From assembly GCA_963277665.1 (NCBI GenBank), contig OY728143.1:533358394-533422393 (forward strand): DNA of 64,000 nt. Direction: 5' to 3'. The notes beneath the pieces are model-generated. The model searched no databases. It saw only the letters and a program-made list of their open reading frames with translations, and was not told where the DNA came from. The DNA comes from Viscum album (Eukaryota; Streptophyta; Magnoliopsida; Santalales; Viscaceae). Of the stretch, positions 24,285-39,300 are shown piece by piece. A program made the position numbers and the translations under genes. Numbering within the stretch: the first letter of the stretch is position 1; every line of letters begins with the position of its first letter.

Positions 24285-27200
24285 TAAAATTAATTTCTGG
24301 TTATATAAATATAAATTATCATTTACCTTTCTTTCATTTCATCTATATATAAATGGAAACAGAAATCATGCATACATATGAACTATAGTACAAACATTGT
24401 TATGTAATTGAATTTTCAACATCACCTTATTTTAATTTATATGTATATATATATAATATAAATATCATATTATTTTATCTTTATTAACATTTTGGAGACG
24501 AGTAAACCAATATTATTATATAAGGACCAGTTCTCTTGAACAATTAAATAAATAAAAAAATTTGTTGTTCAAACCAAAAATAATATGTTAATGAATGATT
24601 TCTAATAAAAGGATGATAATATGATTTAAGTATACCATAAATGGTATTATCGCTAAAAATGTTGTTCTTTAGCACTCCAATATTAAATATAAATTTATTT
24701 TAATTTATGTAAAATAACTTCTAAATCAATAGATGTGTCATGGGAAATCGTATCATCTCAACATTATTTTCATAAGGATTGTTCCTTAATTTCAACTAGA
24801 TTCATTCATGTGTTATATAAAATACTAATGTCATATTGAATAAAATTAATTTTTTTATATCAATTTTATTATGTATTTCATTTTTTATTACTTATTTGTG
24901 GTTGTTATTAAAAATATAGCAATGCAGTAAGTATTTCATTGATTTAATCTAATCATCCTCTATGATAGTTTCTAATTATTTATCAATGATGAAACTGTAA
25001 ACTATATATTTATAAAATCATATTTTGTTTCTTATTCAATGATTATTTCTTGAAATTAAATGTTTTCCATTTTTTAATCCTCTTTACTTGTACTTTAATA
25101 TATGAATGACATTTTATTATGGAAAACTACCATTGCATTTCTTATACAATCGAAAATATTTTCAACCATGTCCATATTTTTCATAAACTATTTCCAGTAT
25201 AATCCTAATAAAATTTAAAGTCAATATATCCTTGGGATTCATTTACATATAATGTTTTTATAAAATCTTTATGTGTTTTACTAGTAATGATACTCTATAT
25301 TTTTTACTAAAAATTTGAATGGAATCAATTTTTTACACAACATTGGTGGATTTTTTTTCATTGACATGATAGTTCATTTAGTTGAATCAAATGTAACATG
25401 TTTTCATTGTCTTAATAAGTGGATATTTTATATATTTTAAATATTTTATTCAAAAATGAAATATTTATTTTCTCCAGAATAGATTATTTTTAAATTTAAT
25501 GTTATTTTTAATATAATATCTTACTTTGATGTTTCTTATTCTTTACCAAGAATACAAAGCAATGATACCATCATTAGTTTGTATCATAAGGGATTGTTAC
25601 TATTATGATGAAATATTTATGTAACCTGACTCTCTTTCCATTGATTATGATTCCACATGATTATAGATATTTTCACAATCTGGTGGAAATTATATGAAGG
25701 AATTATGAATATTTGATGGGTGGAATGATTTTAAATCTTTCTTGGATGGATATGTTGTATACCATTGATTTGAGGTTATGTTATAATCCATGTATGGATT
25801 CATTTTTAAAAACCAACCAATGAATATATTAATTATGATGAATATGATATACTCATGAGAGATGATGGTTTGAAATGAATGGTAGTTACATCTATTACGA
25901 TTTTTGAAATGATCCTCATGGAATTTCCATTATGTGAGATTTTCTAGAATGATAGTCTTGGGAGTGATACATGACTAAGGATGTGATTTAAAATGATCAT
26001 GTGAATTCCAAAACATTATTTCAATGATTATAATACATTCTCTTTGCTGATGAATTTTTATAGATGATTGTACACTGTTATATCATATGAGTTATGACTA
26101 AAGTAACTATATAAAATGATTCATGGGAAGATATCATTGGATAATTAGGTCTGACTAATGTATTTTTTGATCATGTTCATATATATATATATTACTAACT
26201 TCTCACTAATGATAATTGATTTATATATACTTTGATAATCCTTACTGGGTATTTATTAACCAAATTTCATAGGTTTTTTCCCCATTATATAATGAACAGT
26301 TATATGTAAGACCTGTTTATATGGTTTCTAAATAGAAACAAATTAAGGATAAATATTGTACATTTTTTTATATACATGTTTTTTCGGAATTAAATTTTCC
26401 TGAGACCCAAATAATTTATGTTTATGAAATATATTGTAGTTTTTAGGATGTGAATATTAATATATATGTATTTAATATAACTATATTAAAATAATTTTCC
26501 TTTTTATGACTGACTTTATCTCATATACTATCTCATTATATTACAATAAATTGTAATCCCCCAATAAATAGTTTCATTTCATCATACCACATCTATAAAA
26601 TCAGTATATGTGATTGGCATAACCAATAATGCCAAAAATTATTATCTTTGATCATATTTCAAATCCAATAGTAATGGTGAAGGCCTATAATGCCTCTATT
26701 CATCTATGGGCACCAGAATATTCATATAATATCGTGATATATCTTTCTTGGCCCTGGGTACACTACCCACAATGACCATAGGTTCCTTTCCTCAGATTCA
26801 CCATTATAAAAGATGTAACCATTATTTTGTAATGAATAATGAGCACATCTTATCTAAATAAGGTCCATCATAAAATGAAGTAATCAGCCCTTAACCATTC
26901 ACGAATCATATGATAAATATTTTAAATCTTATGAATCATGTAATAATTCTAATCATTTAAATTGTACTATCGACTTTAATTCATATGTAAAACTCAGTTT
27001 TATAAATAATTTCATGATTATATTCATAATGTCATAAGAAATCATTACATTTATTCGAAAATATTATAAAATTAATTTATTTATTTAATAGATGATATAT
27101 TTGTATGATAATAAATTTTTGTATGAATGGAATGATATATTGAATAAAATTAATTCTAATATATGTATTTCAAAATAATATTAAATATTAGTATTATATG

Positions 27201-28280
27201 GATGAATATAATAAACAACATATATTATCAACTTTTAAATGTATTATATGCAAAACAAGTTTGTTAATCTAGTGTCTCTATGTCTTAAATAAATGAATAT
27301 ATATAAATAAATACTATTACCAATATATTGAAATAATGGAAAATATAATTATATATATATATTAAATATCAGAATACAAGAAGTACAATATTAATGTTAA
27401 TGGTGAATTATTTTACATAGATTAGATAATATAAAATTATTTCATGATTAAAATTAAATTCTATTAGCTAAAATTTATGATCATACAGATCAATGATTTG
27501 ATTATTATTATCTTCTCGAGATAAATCTCCATCTATATTCAGTTTCATCATGAAACAGTGTGTTGAAAAATACAGAGAATTTTAATTTGTATCTACCTTT
27601 TTATACATTTTTATGTTAGTGTGATTAGTCTGTTTATAATTTTAGAAAATGGGGATCCAAATATAAATATATTTTACCTTTGTAACATGTAACATCTACT
27701 TGTACTCAGCCTGTAAAACCTCACAAAACGTGTTTCAATGTTGAAATCAACATACCCATGGAGTTGAGTGATGGTGGAGAGTAATATTTGATTTTATCCC
27801 CCAAAACCACGATAAATATCTTATGCTCAATAAATTCGCACTAATTATTAATAATTATTCTCCCAATACTTATAAAGGATACAAATTGATGTTAATAATT
27901 TTAAAATAAAAAATAACTATAGATATATTAGGATGAATAAATCTTAAATGGAAGATAATGTTAAAGAATATATTCTATTTTTGAAATAAAATTCTTCAGT
28001 AAGGTTATTTAACGTAGAATTTAAAAAGAATAAAAAATTCGTACAGATCATTGAATCATAAGATGAAGAAAATTCACACAGAAATTCAAGAAAAAATGTA
28101 GAACATACACAGTTTTATTAATAATTCAAAATGTTACATAAAAATAATTGGTTTTAGAAGAACCTTTTTACACTATTGGATAAATGGGATAATAAAATAT
28201 AACTATGATTTTATTAGTGCAGGAAACTACGATATATTATAAACAACTATATGAAATTGAATTAGAATTAAAGGGATAAT
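19851..28280. other. AT-rich stretch without recognisable features
   Basis: More than 8 kb of very AT-rich DNA. I recognised no gene, no conserved transposon protein motif, no RNA gene and no clean LTR boundary. Given the decayed gag-pol just downstream, its 5' part (gag start, leader, LTR) should lie somewhere in 26-28 kb but has eroded beyond recognition by eye. Confidence 0.45.
24250..24281. repeat. (AT)n microsatellite
   Basis: An uninterrupted TA dinucleotide run of about 16 units, the longest simple repeat seen in the window. Confidence 0.9.
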
Positions 28281-28289
28281 AAAATATTT

Positions 28290-31200
28290 TTTTAGATAGC
28301 TGAATATAAGAAGAAATCCAATAAGTCTATGAAGTCTGTGTGGAGAGCTTATAATGACTCTAGTGAGTGTACATCCATAGATTCAGAAGCTGAATCTCTT
28401 AATCAAATTACTAAAATATTCATTATGGATCATTGTAATCTAGTACATTTTTACTATTAAACTGGGAATGAGTGCGAATAAAAAAATAATGTCCATGTGA
28501 ATAAATAAATTAATACAATAGCTTGTCTGAAGCTAGATATATAATCATAAAACAATCACAAGAACTCCTACAATAAAATTATTAATCAATTGGAGGACTT
28601 AAAAAAATATGGTTTGAATGATCAATAAGTAATTTCTACTACATCATGTACTGAAATGTTTAATATAATTGTGTACCAAAATAAAAAGACACAAAATATC
28701 AAGATAATTATTTTGTTTTTACTAATGGGGAATATTATGAAAATAAAAATATCAATCAAAATTAAAAATAGAAATAATTAGAATAAGATTTCATGGTGAG
28801 TGACAACTGTTTTAGATAAATATATGTTTTCCATGTCCAAAAAAACCTCACTATGTATACATGATTTAACAACAAAGATGAATGAAAATTTTCTATTATA
28901 TTTAATAACAAAAATCATAAATTATTTGGAATTTAAAACTAATTTCATAAAAAATATTCTCAAAACATATTTCAGATTTGGTGGAAAAAAGTAATAGATT
29001 TTGATCCCCATGTATTTCGTAGATAACAATGTTGGGCCAAGTGGTATCTAGGTTCCACATAATATTTTTTTAATTTTAATTGTATAATATAGAATACATT
29101 AAAATAATTTCATTATGGAATTTGGGGTGTCTTATTTTAGTATAGTTGACTTGTTATTTCATTAACATTCTCTCGCTCTAAACAATTTATGGAGGATATG
29201 GATCATTTCTTGATTAACATAGAATATTTTTTTTGAAATTGGATTTTATTGGTGTCACTAATGTCTCTATATTTAGAAAAATCATATAAATGGAAAAAAG
29301 AAAAAATAATATGTATTTATGAACATTTTATAATGTTTATTTTCGTTTTCTAACAATCCATAATTATTTTACAAAGACAAATCTATCTTATTCGAACCAC
29401 CAATAACATATAATGTCTAAACATAAGATCTCAATTCCTTATGTTATAAAAATTTATATTATATGAATTATAAAATTTATGAATCTTGAATTTGGATGAG
29501 AAGAATATTGCATACTAATGAGGAATATTTGAAAGAAATATTAAATAGGTAGTTAGTATTTAAATTTTCCTATTCATAAATTACATGATAATAAATTGTG
29601 TGATGCATAAAAATGGGAATGAAATACAAGTCAACATTTAAACCAATTAAATTATATTCCACATCAATACCTTCAGAACATATCCATGAGGATTTCATTG
29701 GACCTAATATGACAAAAATACTTGGCTATTAATCATTTTCTTATGTGTTTATAGATGATTTTTAGGATCAAAATTGGATTAAATAATGATATTTATGAGT
29801 GATGATTGTTTTTTTACTATTCTATAAAAATTTCTGAACAATTTATAAATGATGGTTAATATATTACTATGATAAGTGATCACGGAGGAACAATTTACAA
29901 TCATGAATTTATATCTTGTTTCTAAAAACAATGAACTATAAATAATTTTGATTCCCACAATAATCCTCAAAAGTATTTTGTTGTTGAATGAATGAATTTT
30001 ATTCTATGTGAAATATCATTAACATTGTTATGTGAATTGAAGATGGCCAATAATTTATTTTCATCTATTGTTAACAAAAAATGTTATTACATTTTCAAAT
30101 TTATAATAATTATTTTATTAATGAGAATTCTTAATGAGTTATTCAAATATATATACCAGAGATTTTAATTTTTTAATTATTTTTAAATTTTTAAATAATA
30201 AAATACAAAGAGAATCTATATATATTTGACAAAAAATATGATAAAGATACATTCCTATATTATTATAGTATATATATAGAATATATAGTTTTAAAAAAAT
30301 GTTCAATGAATGATGATGAATATAGTCATTTGATGATTTCCAAACACATTACTTCTAATTAAAAAATAGCTTAAACTAATGAGTTAATATATTCACTCAT
30401 GTAAATGAGAAATAAACAAATCATTTAGGAAAAAATATATGATGACTTGGAAGTTTATTATCTTGAACCAAATAAAATTATGGTTGATTGTAGTGAACTA
30501 GAATGTCTGCTGTCTAGGATACTAAGATGTCATAAATAAAATCCTCTATATACAATTATAAACTTTTCAGATGAAGGATTTAGAAATTTAATCAATATAG
30601 GTGACATGTTATCATTCTATGCTTTTTTATCTAAATTTTATACATGAAAATGAGAATAAGCCATTGATTATGAATTCTAGTTTCCATATATGTAATATGA
30701 GTTAAATTAGTTCAATAAGAACAATTTATAAACATTATTAGATAGACCCAAGGATTATATTATTATTTGAAGAAAATGTAACTTTAGAAACAATAAATTT
30801 GATCATTGTGTAATCAAATTAAATAATGACATTTTATATGAAAGAGGGTAAAATCATAAACATTGAATACATTAAAAATATTTCTTTTTATAGTAACTAT
30901 AATTGATTTATGGAGAATTATTCCAGAATATATATCTTCTATGAGTTTTAAATTATATCATATGGTTACAAAATAAATTTTTATAAATTTCTTTAATGGG
31001 TTAATGCATATTTTAAACATCATCATTGTTATGATGACTTGAATTTTCAAAACTCGAATTCTTTTACTTTTTAAAGCTATTTATAAAACGAATCAAAAAA
31101 AGGCATTGTATGCGATGTAAAAATATTTTCTTTTATCATTAAATTTTATAGTATAAATTCATAATCCCACATTTTTTATGTAATTTTCATCCTCTGGTAT

Positions 31201-32110
31201 ATTTCTTTAATAAATATCTATTGAGGATTTTTTGGTTAATTCAAAAAAAATATTTATGTCATTTTTCATGATATGTACAAAATGTATTAAAAAAGAGTAT
31301 GATGGGTGTTTTGAAGTATTTTCTAGGATTTCAAATCAATCCAAAATATTAGTGAAATGTCAAAAAATGGTGAAAATAAATGGTTTATTTATTTATGATA
31401 CTTTGACTTAAATAAATCATATTTATTCCAGTTTCATGAGCTCCAAATTTAAACATTATATAGTAGAAAATGGAAAACTATATGATAATAATTTTTATAG
31501 AAGAATCATTCAATATCTACTTTTTCATTATATACTACCTGTATACTCTACACTATGTTTTAATATATATTTTCATATTATTAAAATACAGTCCCATTGA
31601 ATCTATTTTAATTTCTACAAAAATAATTTTGAGGTATTAAAATTGAACTATATCTCTTTAGCTACTTTTTCAAAATAAATTATGAATTTTATTTTACTTC
31701 ATATTCATATAATGAATTTAATGGATGTATACGAGATAAAAAACTCTTCAAGAACCCATATTTATTGTATGTCTCTATAATTCGGGTAATGTAAGAAAAT
31801 ATACTCTATATAATTTTCAATTGAATATAAAATATATATTGATAGAGGAATTTGATATGCCGAAGTGTTGTTGATGAAACACATACTGATGGGTGTAAAA
31901 TTCAATATTATTTGTCTTTCAATATATTATGAAACTTTTACATCTAAAATAATTTTCAAAAATATAATAAGTTATACTATATAAATTCGAATTAACGTAA
32001 AAGTTCATTTATTAATAGATCATTCACAAAGGGCTGATATAATTTTATGTTACTTATTCCCAGTAAATTGATTTCAATACATTTTTATTAAACAATTTCA
32101 TATTGAAAGA
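28290..32110 (+). pseudogene. Heavily decayed Sirevirus-like Ty1/copia gag-pol
   Basis: No frame is open, but short translated islands in shifting frames follow the order of a Sirevirus polyprotein. Gag after the zinc knuckle (KKKSNKSMKSVWRAYNDSSE, ~28310-28370). The GP..I.VP block before protease (~29030-29065, Trp now a stop). The CDAC finger of integrase (~29600). The integrase core with SDHGG, HEFIS and PQ...VVE (~29875-30000). An integrase C-terminal FDKKYD block (~30215). The RT N-terminus (TLLDRPKDYIII, ~30740). The KALYGLKQAPRAWY equivalent (~31065-31115). YVDD, now SIED, at 31217-31228. MMGVLKYFLGFQI (31299-31337). The RNase H D.KS.SGT region (~31700-31760). The HHFLRDHxQKGDI equivalent (~32000). 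Dozens of stops and indels make it very old. Bounds are approximate. Confidence 0.7.
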
Positions 32111-35100
32111 AAACATTTAATTTAATTTAAATTAGTATTATATAATTTTTCATGATTTTATTTAATTAAAAAATAAAAATATGAATTTATAATTGAATAA
32201 ATATTTAATTTCATATTGTTATACTTTTTATTTTATATCTATATTAGTTTTATCAAAATAAGATATGGCACCTAATTTTTGTTGTGTTTTCTCTAGACTT
32301 CACAATATGAGGCACATATATTAACATTGAACAAAATAAGGAATTAAATTTCTATAGGAAAAATAATCAAAATCCTATGAAACTTTGTATTTCTAATATA
32401 TAATCCTCACAAAAAAAAGATTTTAATTATTCAAACCATTTCAATAATAGAAAAAAGTGAACTGATAGGCATAACAGTATTAGATCTAACAATCAATATA
32501 TGCAAAGGAATGTTTTATGTTGAATATTGATATATTTTGGATTGATATCTTACACTAATACATTTCTCAATGAGGTCATCAATCTTCAATTATAGTAATT
32601 TTTTGATCAAAACTTAATAGAAGTATATTTTGAGGAAACATTATGGGATTTATGATATTATAGTAATTCATTTAAGTGACAATGATGACCCAATTACTTC
32701 TTATATAATTTAGAAAACTTTCTTGATCTCTTCTAGAATAATTATTTCAATCTTCTCCTAAATTCTTTATCACCATTAAATCTATTCTATTCACTGTTGA
32801 TGATGTGAACTCACATGATATTATGAATTTGTTTTTTGGGTCATGCGATGTCCATAAAATTATGGTATGTGATTTTGAACCTAAATGAATGCTTCATTGA
32901 AATTTCATTCTATCATGTACCACAGATGGAATTAATGAGATTGTTAATAGAAACATTTAATATGTTAAATTTCAATATTTATTTATGATCTAAAATCCAA
33001 TAAATATGGAATGATACATGTTTAGATATATATTTCATTGTTAGAATAAGTTATGAAGTTTAATATGATTTCAAGTAATCTAAATATTTCTTTTTACAAT
33101 ATTTCTCTTGGCCTAGATGATAATACAACAACATGTTGTTATGTACTTTATGTGTTAATTTAAAAAATCATTAAATTTAATGGTTTTCATTGGAATTAAT
33201 ATATTAATTTTTAATTTCATATAATTTTTTTTGAAGATATTATGGTCTCTCTAACTTTGGCATAGGGGGGGTCATCTTAAATGGAAATTTCAAGTGATGT
33301 TGTTGTTCAGTACACTAAAGATGTACCTATTTCTGTTGAACATACAGTTAAATGTGGTTATATAATGTTCTTTATTATAATAAAACTCTTTATAAATGAA
33401 TAATATGAGTAATTTTTATCTATTTATTATTTATAATTTAATTCCCTTCTATTTAGTTCTCCTTCTACTTTTATTTTAGTCCAGCCTAATGTTATGCCTA
33501 CTTCTATATTAGAGTATAATAGGCTTCAATAATTTATATGTTGGTGGGTGTTGGTAATTAATGTAACAATAATCCATGTAAGGTGTGTTTCTTCATGTTG
33601 AAATATATCCTTTAGGGGATACGAGTTGGAAACATAGAATATAATAATATAATTGAGAGTTTTTTGGTGGAGGTGAACAAGAAGAAACTCACATTGAAAC
33701 ACAACTAGATGAAAATAGAAGAGAAACTGCAGAATAAAGAGAATTGTCCCATGTATAGTAGAGACATAATGTTGAGGTAAATAAAAATTCTTATTAAACA
33801 CTTATTATATTATTTAATTAGTAAAAAATTCTCATATTCCCAGAAAAATAAAAATTTCTAAAATCCCAACTGTAAAATTCCCGGATATTGATGATAAAAC
33901 CCAAGAAAGAAACATTGGATTAATTAATAATGTAGAGTTATTTAGTGTTCAGTATATTGAATCCCAATGTGATTTTATAATTCTCCACGTGAAAATAGAT
34001 TATAATGTTGTTTTAAATTATGTGATTTTAATGGTTGAATTTGGATAGTAAAATTATAAAAATGAATCCTTCATAGAAGACTCATATTTGGTGGATATAA
34101 TTTTAAGATTAGAAGGAGTTTCTTTAGATATGTATATTTAATTATACCATTTCATCAATTCAATTTTTAATTATTTTCATTGAAATTGTACAAGATCCTG
34201 AATAGAATGTGATAGCTAATGGAATAATATTTTTTATTATCCATAATGTCATATTTTAAGTATTGATCAATATCTAAGGGAAATAAAATCCATAATAAAA
34301 GAAAATGCATCAAAAAAATTATTTTTTTCATATCCGATGCAAAAGGATGCCGTATTTATTTTTGAATATTATTAAAAATGGATGATTCTTTGAATAAAAA
34401 TATTTTTATTTTATAAATGATGTTTTTAATTTATAGTAATTTCTCATATTAAGTTTAAGACAGAATCTATTGAAGAAAAAAAGAATAATAAGTGGTTCTT
34501 GTGTTTGTTGAAATGAAATGGTTTCATGAATCTATACAAGGAATGGATCTGGGTTATGATCAATTTCATGTTATTCTATCAAAAAAACTAGTTTGATGTT
34601 ATAAAAAATTTTATAATTGGTTTCTCCATGAAAGGATATGTACAAAAAATATTTGGATATTTTTCAGTTGTTCATGAAAGGATTCAAGACAACCATATAT
34701 TACCCCAAAAAAGAAATGGCCAAGGGTATTTATTCTACTACAGAAGTCCTATTATAAATTTTATATAGACGTCTCACATGACAACATATTTAAGGTATTC
34801 GTGACTCTATAGTTTAATTACTCATGGATGAATTTGTCCCTCTTAAAGATTACTTAATTGAACAACTATTATTTCAAAAGATATATCTTTAGTATTTACT
34901 ATACAATCATCTATAATGTATTTTTCCCATATGGATAATTCATATACGGAGAGATATCATATAGATTCCATCTATATCAAAGACACCTCTACATCGATCA
35001 CATAGATTGATTGAGCTGGACAAGTATCATCATTACTTACATTGGGTGATATTGATAGAGAGACACTTAATGCTCATTTACAAATATAATATCTATATTA

Positions 35101-36300
35101 TGTATATCCTCAATCATTTACTAACTCCGCCCCAAATTCTATTTTCCTTACTAAAATTGAAAAAAATTCAATGTTTTAATATTTGGATTATAGTGGGTTA
35201 GTTAAAAAAATTTTGTGTCTTGATATAAAAATTGATTGCAATTTTTATTATATTTCATGTATTTTTATCAACGTTATTTCATTCGTAATATAGATTTTGT
35301 GTGAATGTTTTTATATATTCATTCAATGTGTTGATATTTTATTCATAGTATTTTTTTCAAATTTTGTTATATATTTTTAATTAACAATTATTTATCTCGA
35401 TCAATAAATTATTGAACCCTCTTACTAATTAGTTGTTCTAAAACTTCATCATTAGAAACTCTAATGCAATTTAAGAACACAAAGAATTCACACATGTTCT
35501 TATGAAATATTGATTATATTCATTCAATTCATCTTCAATTACTTCTGTATATCACAAAAAATTGGGTTAATAAAAATGGGAATATAATATTATAATTTGG
35601 GATATGAAAACATAGATCAAATATGTTATAGAAAAAATAGATATTTTATAAATCCTTTTAATTTTTTTCATTATCTAATGGGGATTCTGATCATAAAAAG
35701 TCATATACTATTTTATAGAAATATATAATTTTAAAATATTTATAATCTAGTACGATTCAATTATTAAATATAACTCAATTATTATAATGATTATTCATTA
35801 AGTGAATTAGATTATAAATAATGCCAAAAAATATTTCATAAACTGAATAGTAGTGATTATCCTAAATTGAGTATGATATTCATTCTATGAAATATTTTTT
35901 TATTGTATATAAATAATTGTTTTGAATTATTTCATTTATCCAACTTAAAATCTTAAAACTCCAGGACTAATTATTATCTTACTATATAATATTTTATGTT
36001 ACGAAGATAATGATTGATCTATTGAATATTAGGAATAACATATTTTTTCCATTTTCTAGTTATGTAAAATATAAAACATACAAAATCGGCATTTATAATA
36101 GATTATCATATAGAAGCCCAAAATGGTATGTAACACATATTAGAAACATACTTATATTACGAATAAAATTACTCAACGCATGTTGACTTAACATAATCCA
36201 ATATTAATCTTATAAAATACACTTTTTTATTATATAATTCCTATTATAAGATTATTTTATGATAATAGTACTTCCTATTCAATATCATTTCATAAGAATA
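32111..36300. other. AT-rich stretch; possible remnants of the region downstream of the decayed pol
   Basis: No gene recognised. In a Sirevirus an env-like gene and the 3' LTR would follow pol. The stretch 33640-33970 translates on the + strand into short Glu/Lys-rich pieces that could be eroded coding DNA, and a run of G at 33267-33273 could be a polypurine remnant. Neither is strong enough to call. The rest is featureless AT-rich DNA. Confidence 0.35.
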
Positions 36301-39300
36301 TGTAAAACCCCACGATTTTAAAGTATGTTATCTCATTAAAGTAATTCAATATCTTGTGCTACACGCAACACTATGTTCGAGGGCACCACAACTTACTACA
36401 CTAACCATTCAAAAAGCTTTTATAAATAGTATTAACATTATTTTGAATCTTATATACTATATATAATTTTGACATCAATATTATGTGTTTCATAGACATA
36501 ATATAAGAACACATTAATTTTTAGATAAATGATGTATTTTAAAAAAATGCAATTTTATCGCCTTTTAAAGAAGATCCATTTTTAAAACTAATATTTGACA
36601 CTTTTATATATTCAAATTAATGAATTAAATATTTATTTAGAATCGGGACATAAAAATGTAGTTTTGATAAAAAAAAATTCTTTTTTGATAACATTCATAT
36701 TTTGATGAATGGTAAAAATACTATGTTTTAATGGAAAAAAAAATTTAGTCGAAATAATTTATAGAGACAATTTATGCATTTGAATGGTTTGGAAGTATAA
36801 TTAGATTATATTTTTATCAGTTAATATAATTTAGGTAATTAATTGTAATTTCCCATTTAAATATGACATAAACACATGTCAATCTTTTGATAGTTTTTTC
36901 ATTTTTAAACCCGGCATTTTGGTTTTGACAACAAGAATTAATTTTAAATTAATAAATTTTTCTTCTATATTATTAATTTGGTAAAATTGAATTCATTTTT
37001 GGATTTGGAATATGAAAATTATTTTTGGGTGAATTTTTGGTATTTATTGTTAAAGCATTAAATTCTTGAGGAATAGTGAAAAACACTACGTTATTATATA
37101 AAAATGAATTTTTTTTAAGTAAATAGTGGTTTTTTTATTTATTATATGTCAAAATATAATCATAAATCCTATATATTTTCATTGTAATTCATTAGATTAA
37201 TTTTATAATAAGTAAATATATATAATTTATCGAAAATTTTACAGTCTTTTACCCACCTTCTCGGCGCATTTGAAAATTTTCATAAAACATAATTTTACCA
37301 CTTTTGTGGGTCAATTTTAAAAAATCCGAAATACACAGTTTATATTATTAATAAAATTTTAGTTCAATAAGATGAAAATAATATTTGGTGAATAGTTCCT
37401 TTTTACATTTATTTACCTCAATAAAAAGTAAATTGTGTAATTAAGGGTAAAAATGATATCATAATTACCCTAGCACATTTTCTAATTCTATTGGACAAAT
37501 GTAATTCTACTGGAAACAAAATTATAGAAAATGATCCCCTTTGTCCCACATGGAATATATTAAGACATTAATTATTATTTTATTTAAAGAATAGTTTAAA
37601 TAGTTAAAATCAATGTTTAATAACTAAACCATTTCTAATATAAGGTTGTATATAAGATAAATTACAATTGTAATATTTATTAGAAATATAAATAGACTTC
37701 GTAAATAAGAATATTTTATTAATTTTTTTAAGACATTATATAATTATATTTATTTAGGACAAAATGATGATGCACTAATTACCTTATTAATGAATGTTTA
37801 AAATAATTGATATTATAAAAATCCAAATATATCTAATTTGAGACTCTTAATTAATTACACTAATTTTATAGGTTAATATATCATGTTAGGGTTGATTAAA
37901 TGAATTTTTTACAAAGCAATAATGTTGTTATGAACTTAGAAAAAACAAAATAACAAATAGTTTCAAAATTGACATAAAAGAGTTTTTGAAAGAAATATTA
38001 TATTGTCAATTGATATTCTATTCCTAAATATATTAGTTTCAGACATAGGGCCATAATAATATTATATATGTCATTAATTAACCTATTGGGGTTCTCTTGG
38101 AATTTTATAGTTACCTTACTAACCAAATAATATAAAACATTCATGAGATATGGTAAATGTCAAACTATTTATCTAAGAGTTAAATCTAGATGATATGGTT
38201 AATCTACATTCCCAAACCAGTTTAACACATATTGGTTGAGTTTTTTTCGACCTATACCCACCTTATAATTTAAATAATTCATTTTGGAGACATTATTATC
38301 CAAAAACGATTTTATTAGTAAATAATTATTCAAGTATTTACTAAAGTGACCCTTACGAGTCTTATAATTGGGAATTTCCCCTTCACTTAATTTCACAGCT
38401 CCAAAGCCTTTTGGCTTGACCGAAACCTACCCAAATATCCTAAAATATTTCCTCTCATAATCATAGAGGACATACATTGTTCATAAATACATCTTATGGA
38501 CCACATTTGATCAAATCAAAAGTAAGAACTCGAAGAAGAGGTAAAAATTTCATCACCTCTTTCAAGTTCTTTTCTTTTTTCCACTTCCTAATTCTCTTTT
38601 GTTTCCATTATAAAATAATAACTCCAGTATCATTTATATACATAGATGTTATTATAAAAATTTTACCACCATATTCATTATTCTATCAATTATATTTATG
38701 ACAAATTCACCATACGTGCGTACGTACGGCTTACCATTTCAACGTCGTGGTGTAGTTTGTTATTCAAACACATCATTGTTTGGATGGGTATAATAATGAG
38801 TTTGAAAATTTTAAATAATAAATATAACATGATAATTATTCATTATATATGATATACCATTCAATTACATATGATTTCATTATCAATATAATGATATTGT
38901 CTCTCATGATAACGTATAGATTGTCGTCTCCACAACACGATGAGATTTATTTCCTCGTTCACCATTCAACTATGATTATAAAATATATATAATTAATAAG
39001 AATTTAATATATGACATAAAGAAAAATTTAGAGATATATATATATATATATATCTGTGTGTGTGTACATACATATATCTTATCCCCTTAGTTCCGTTCAA
39101 TACGATATGAAAATGGAAACTATTTTTGTGGATATGTACGACCTACTATCCCCATAAATGGTGTTTTACCTTTCATAATTACACCTATTATACATATTTA
39201 TATTTAAAATATATATGATATATAAATCATGTTTTATATTATTTAATTATTTAAATCGCGATCTACGTGATACAATCAATAGTAACATGTTCAATCACGT

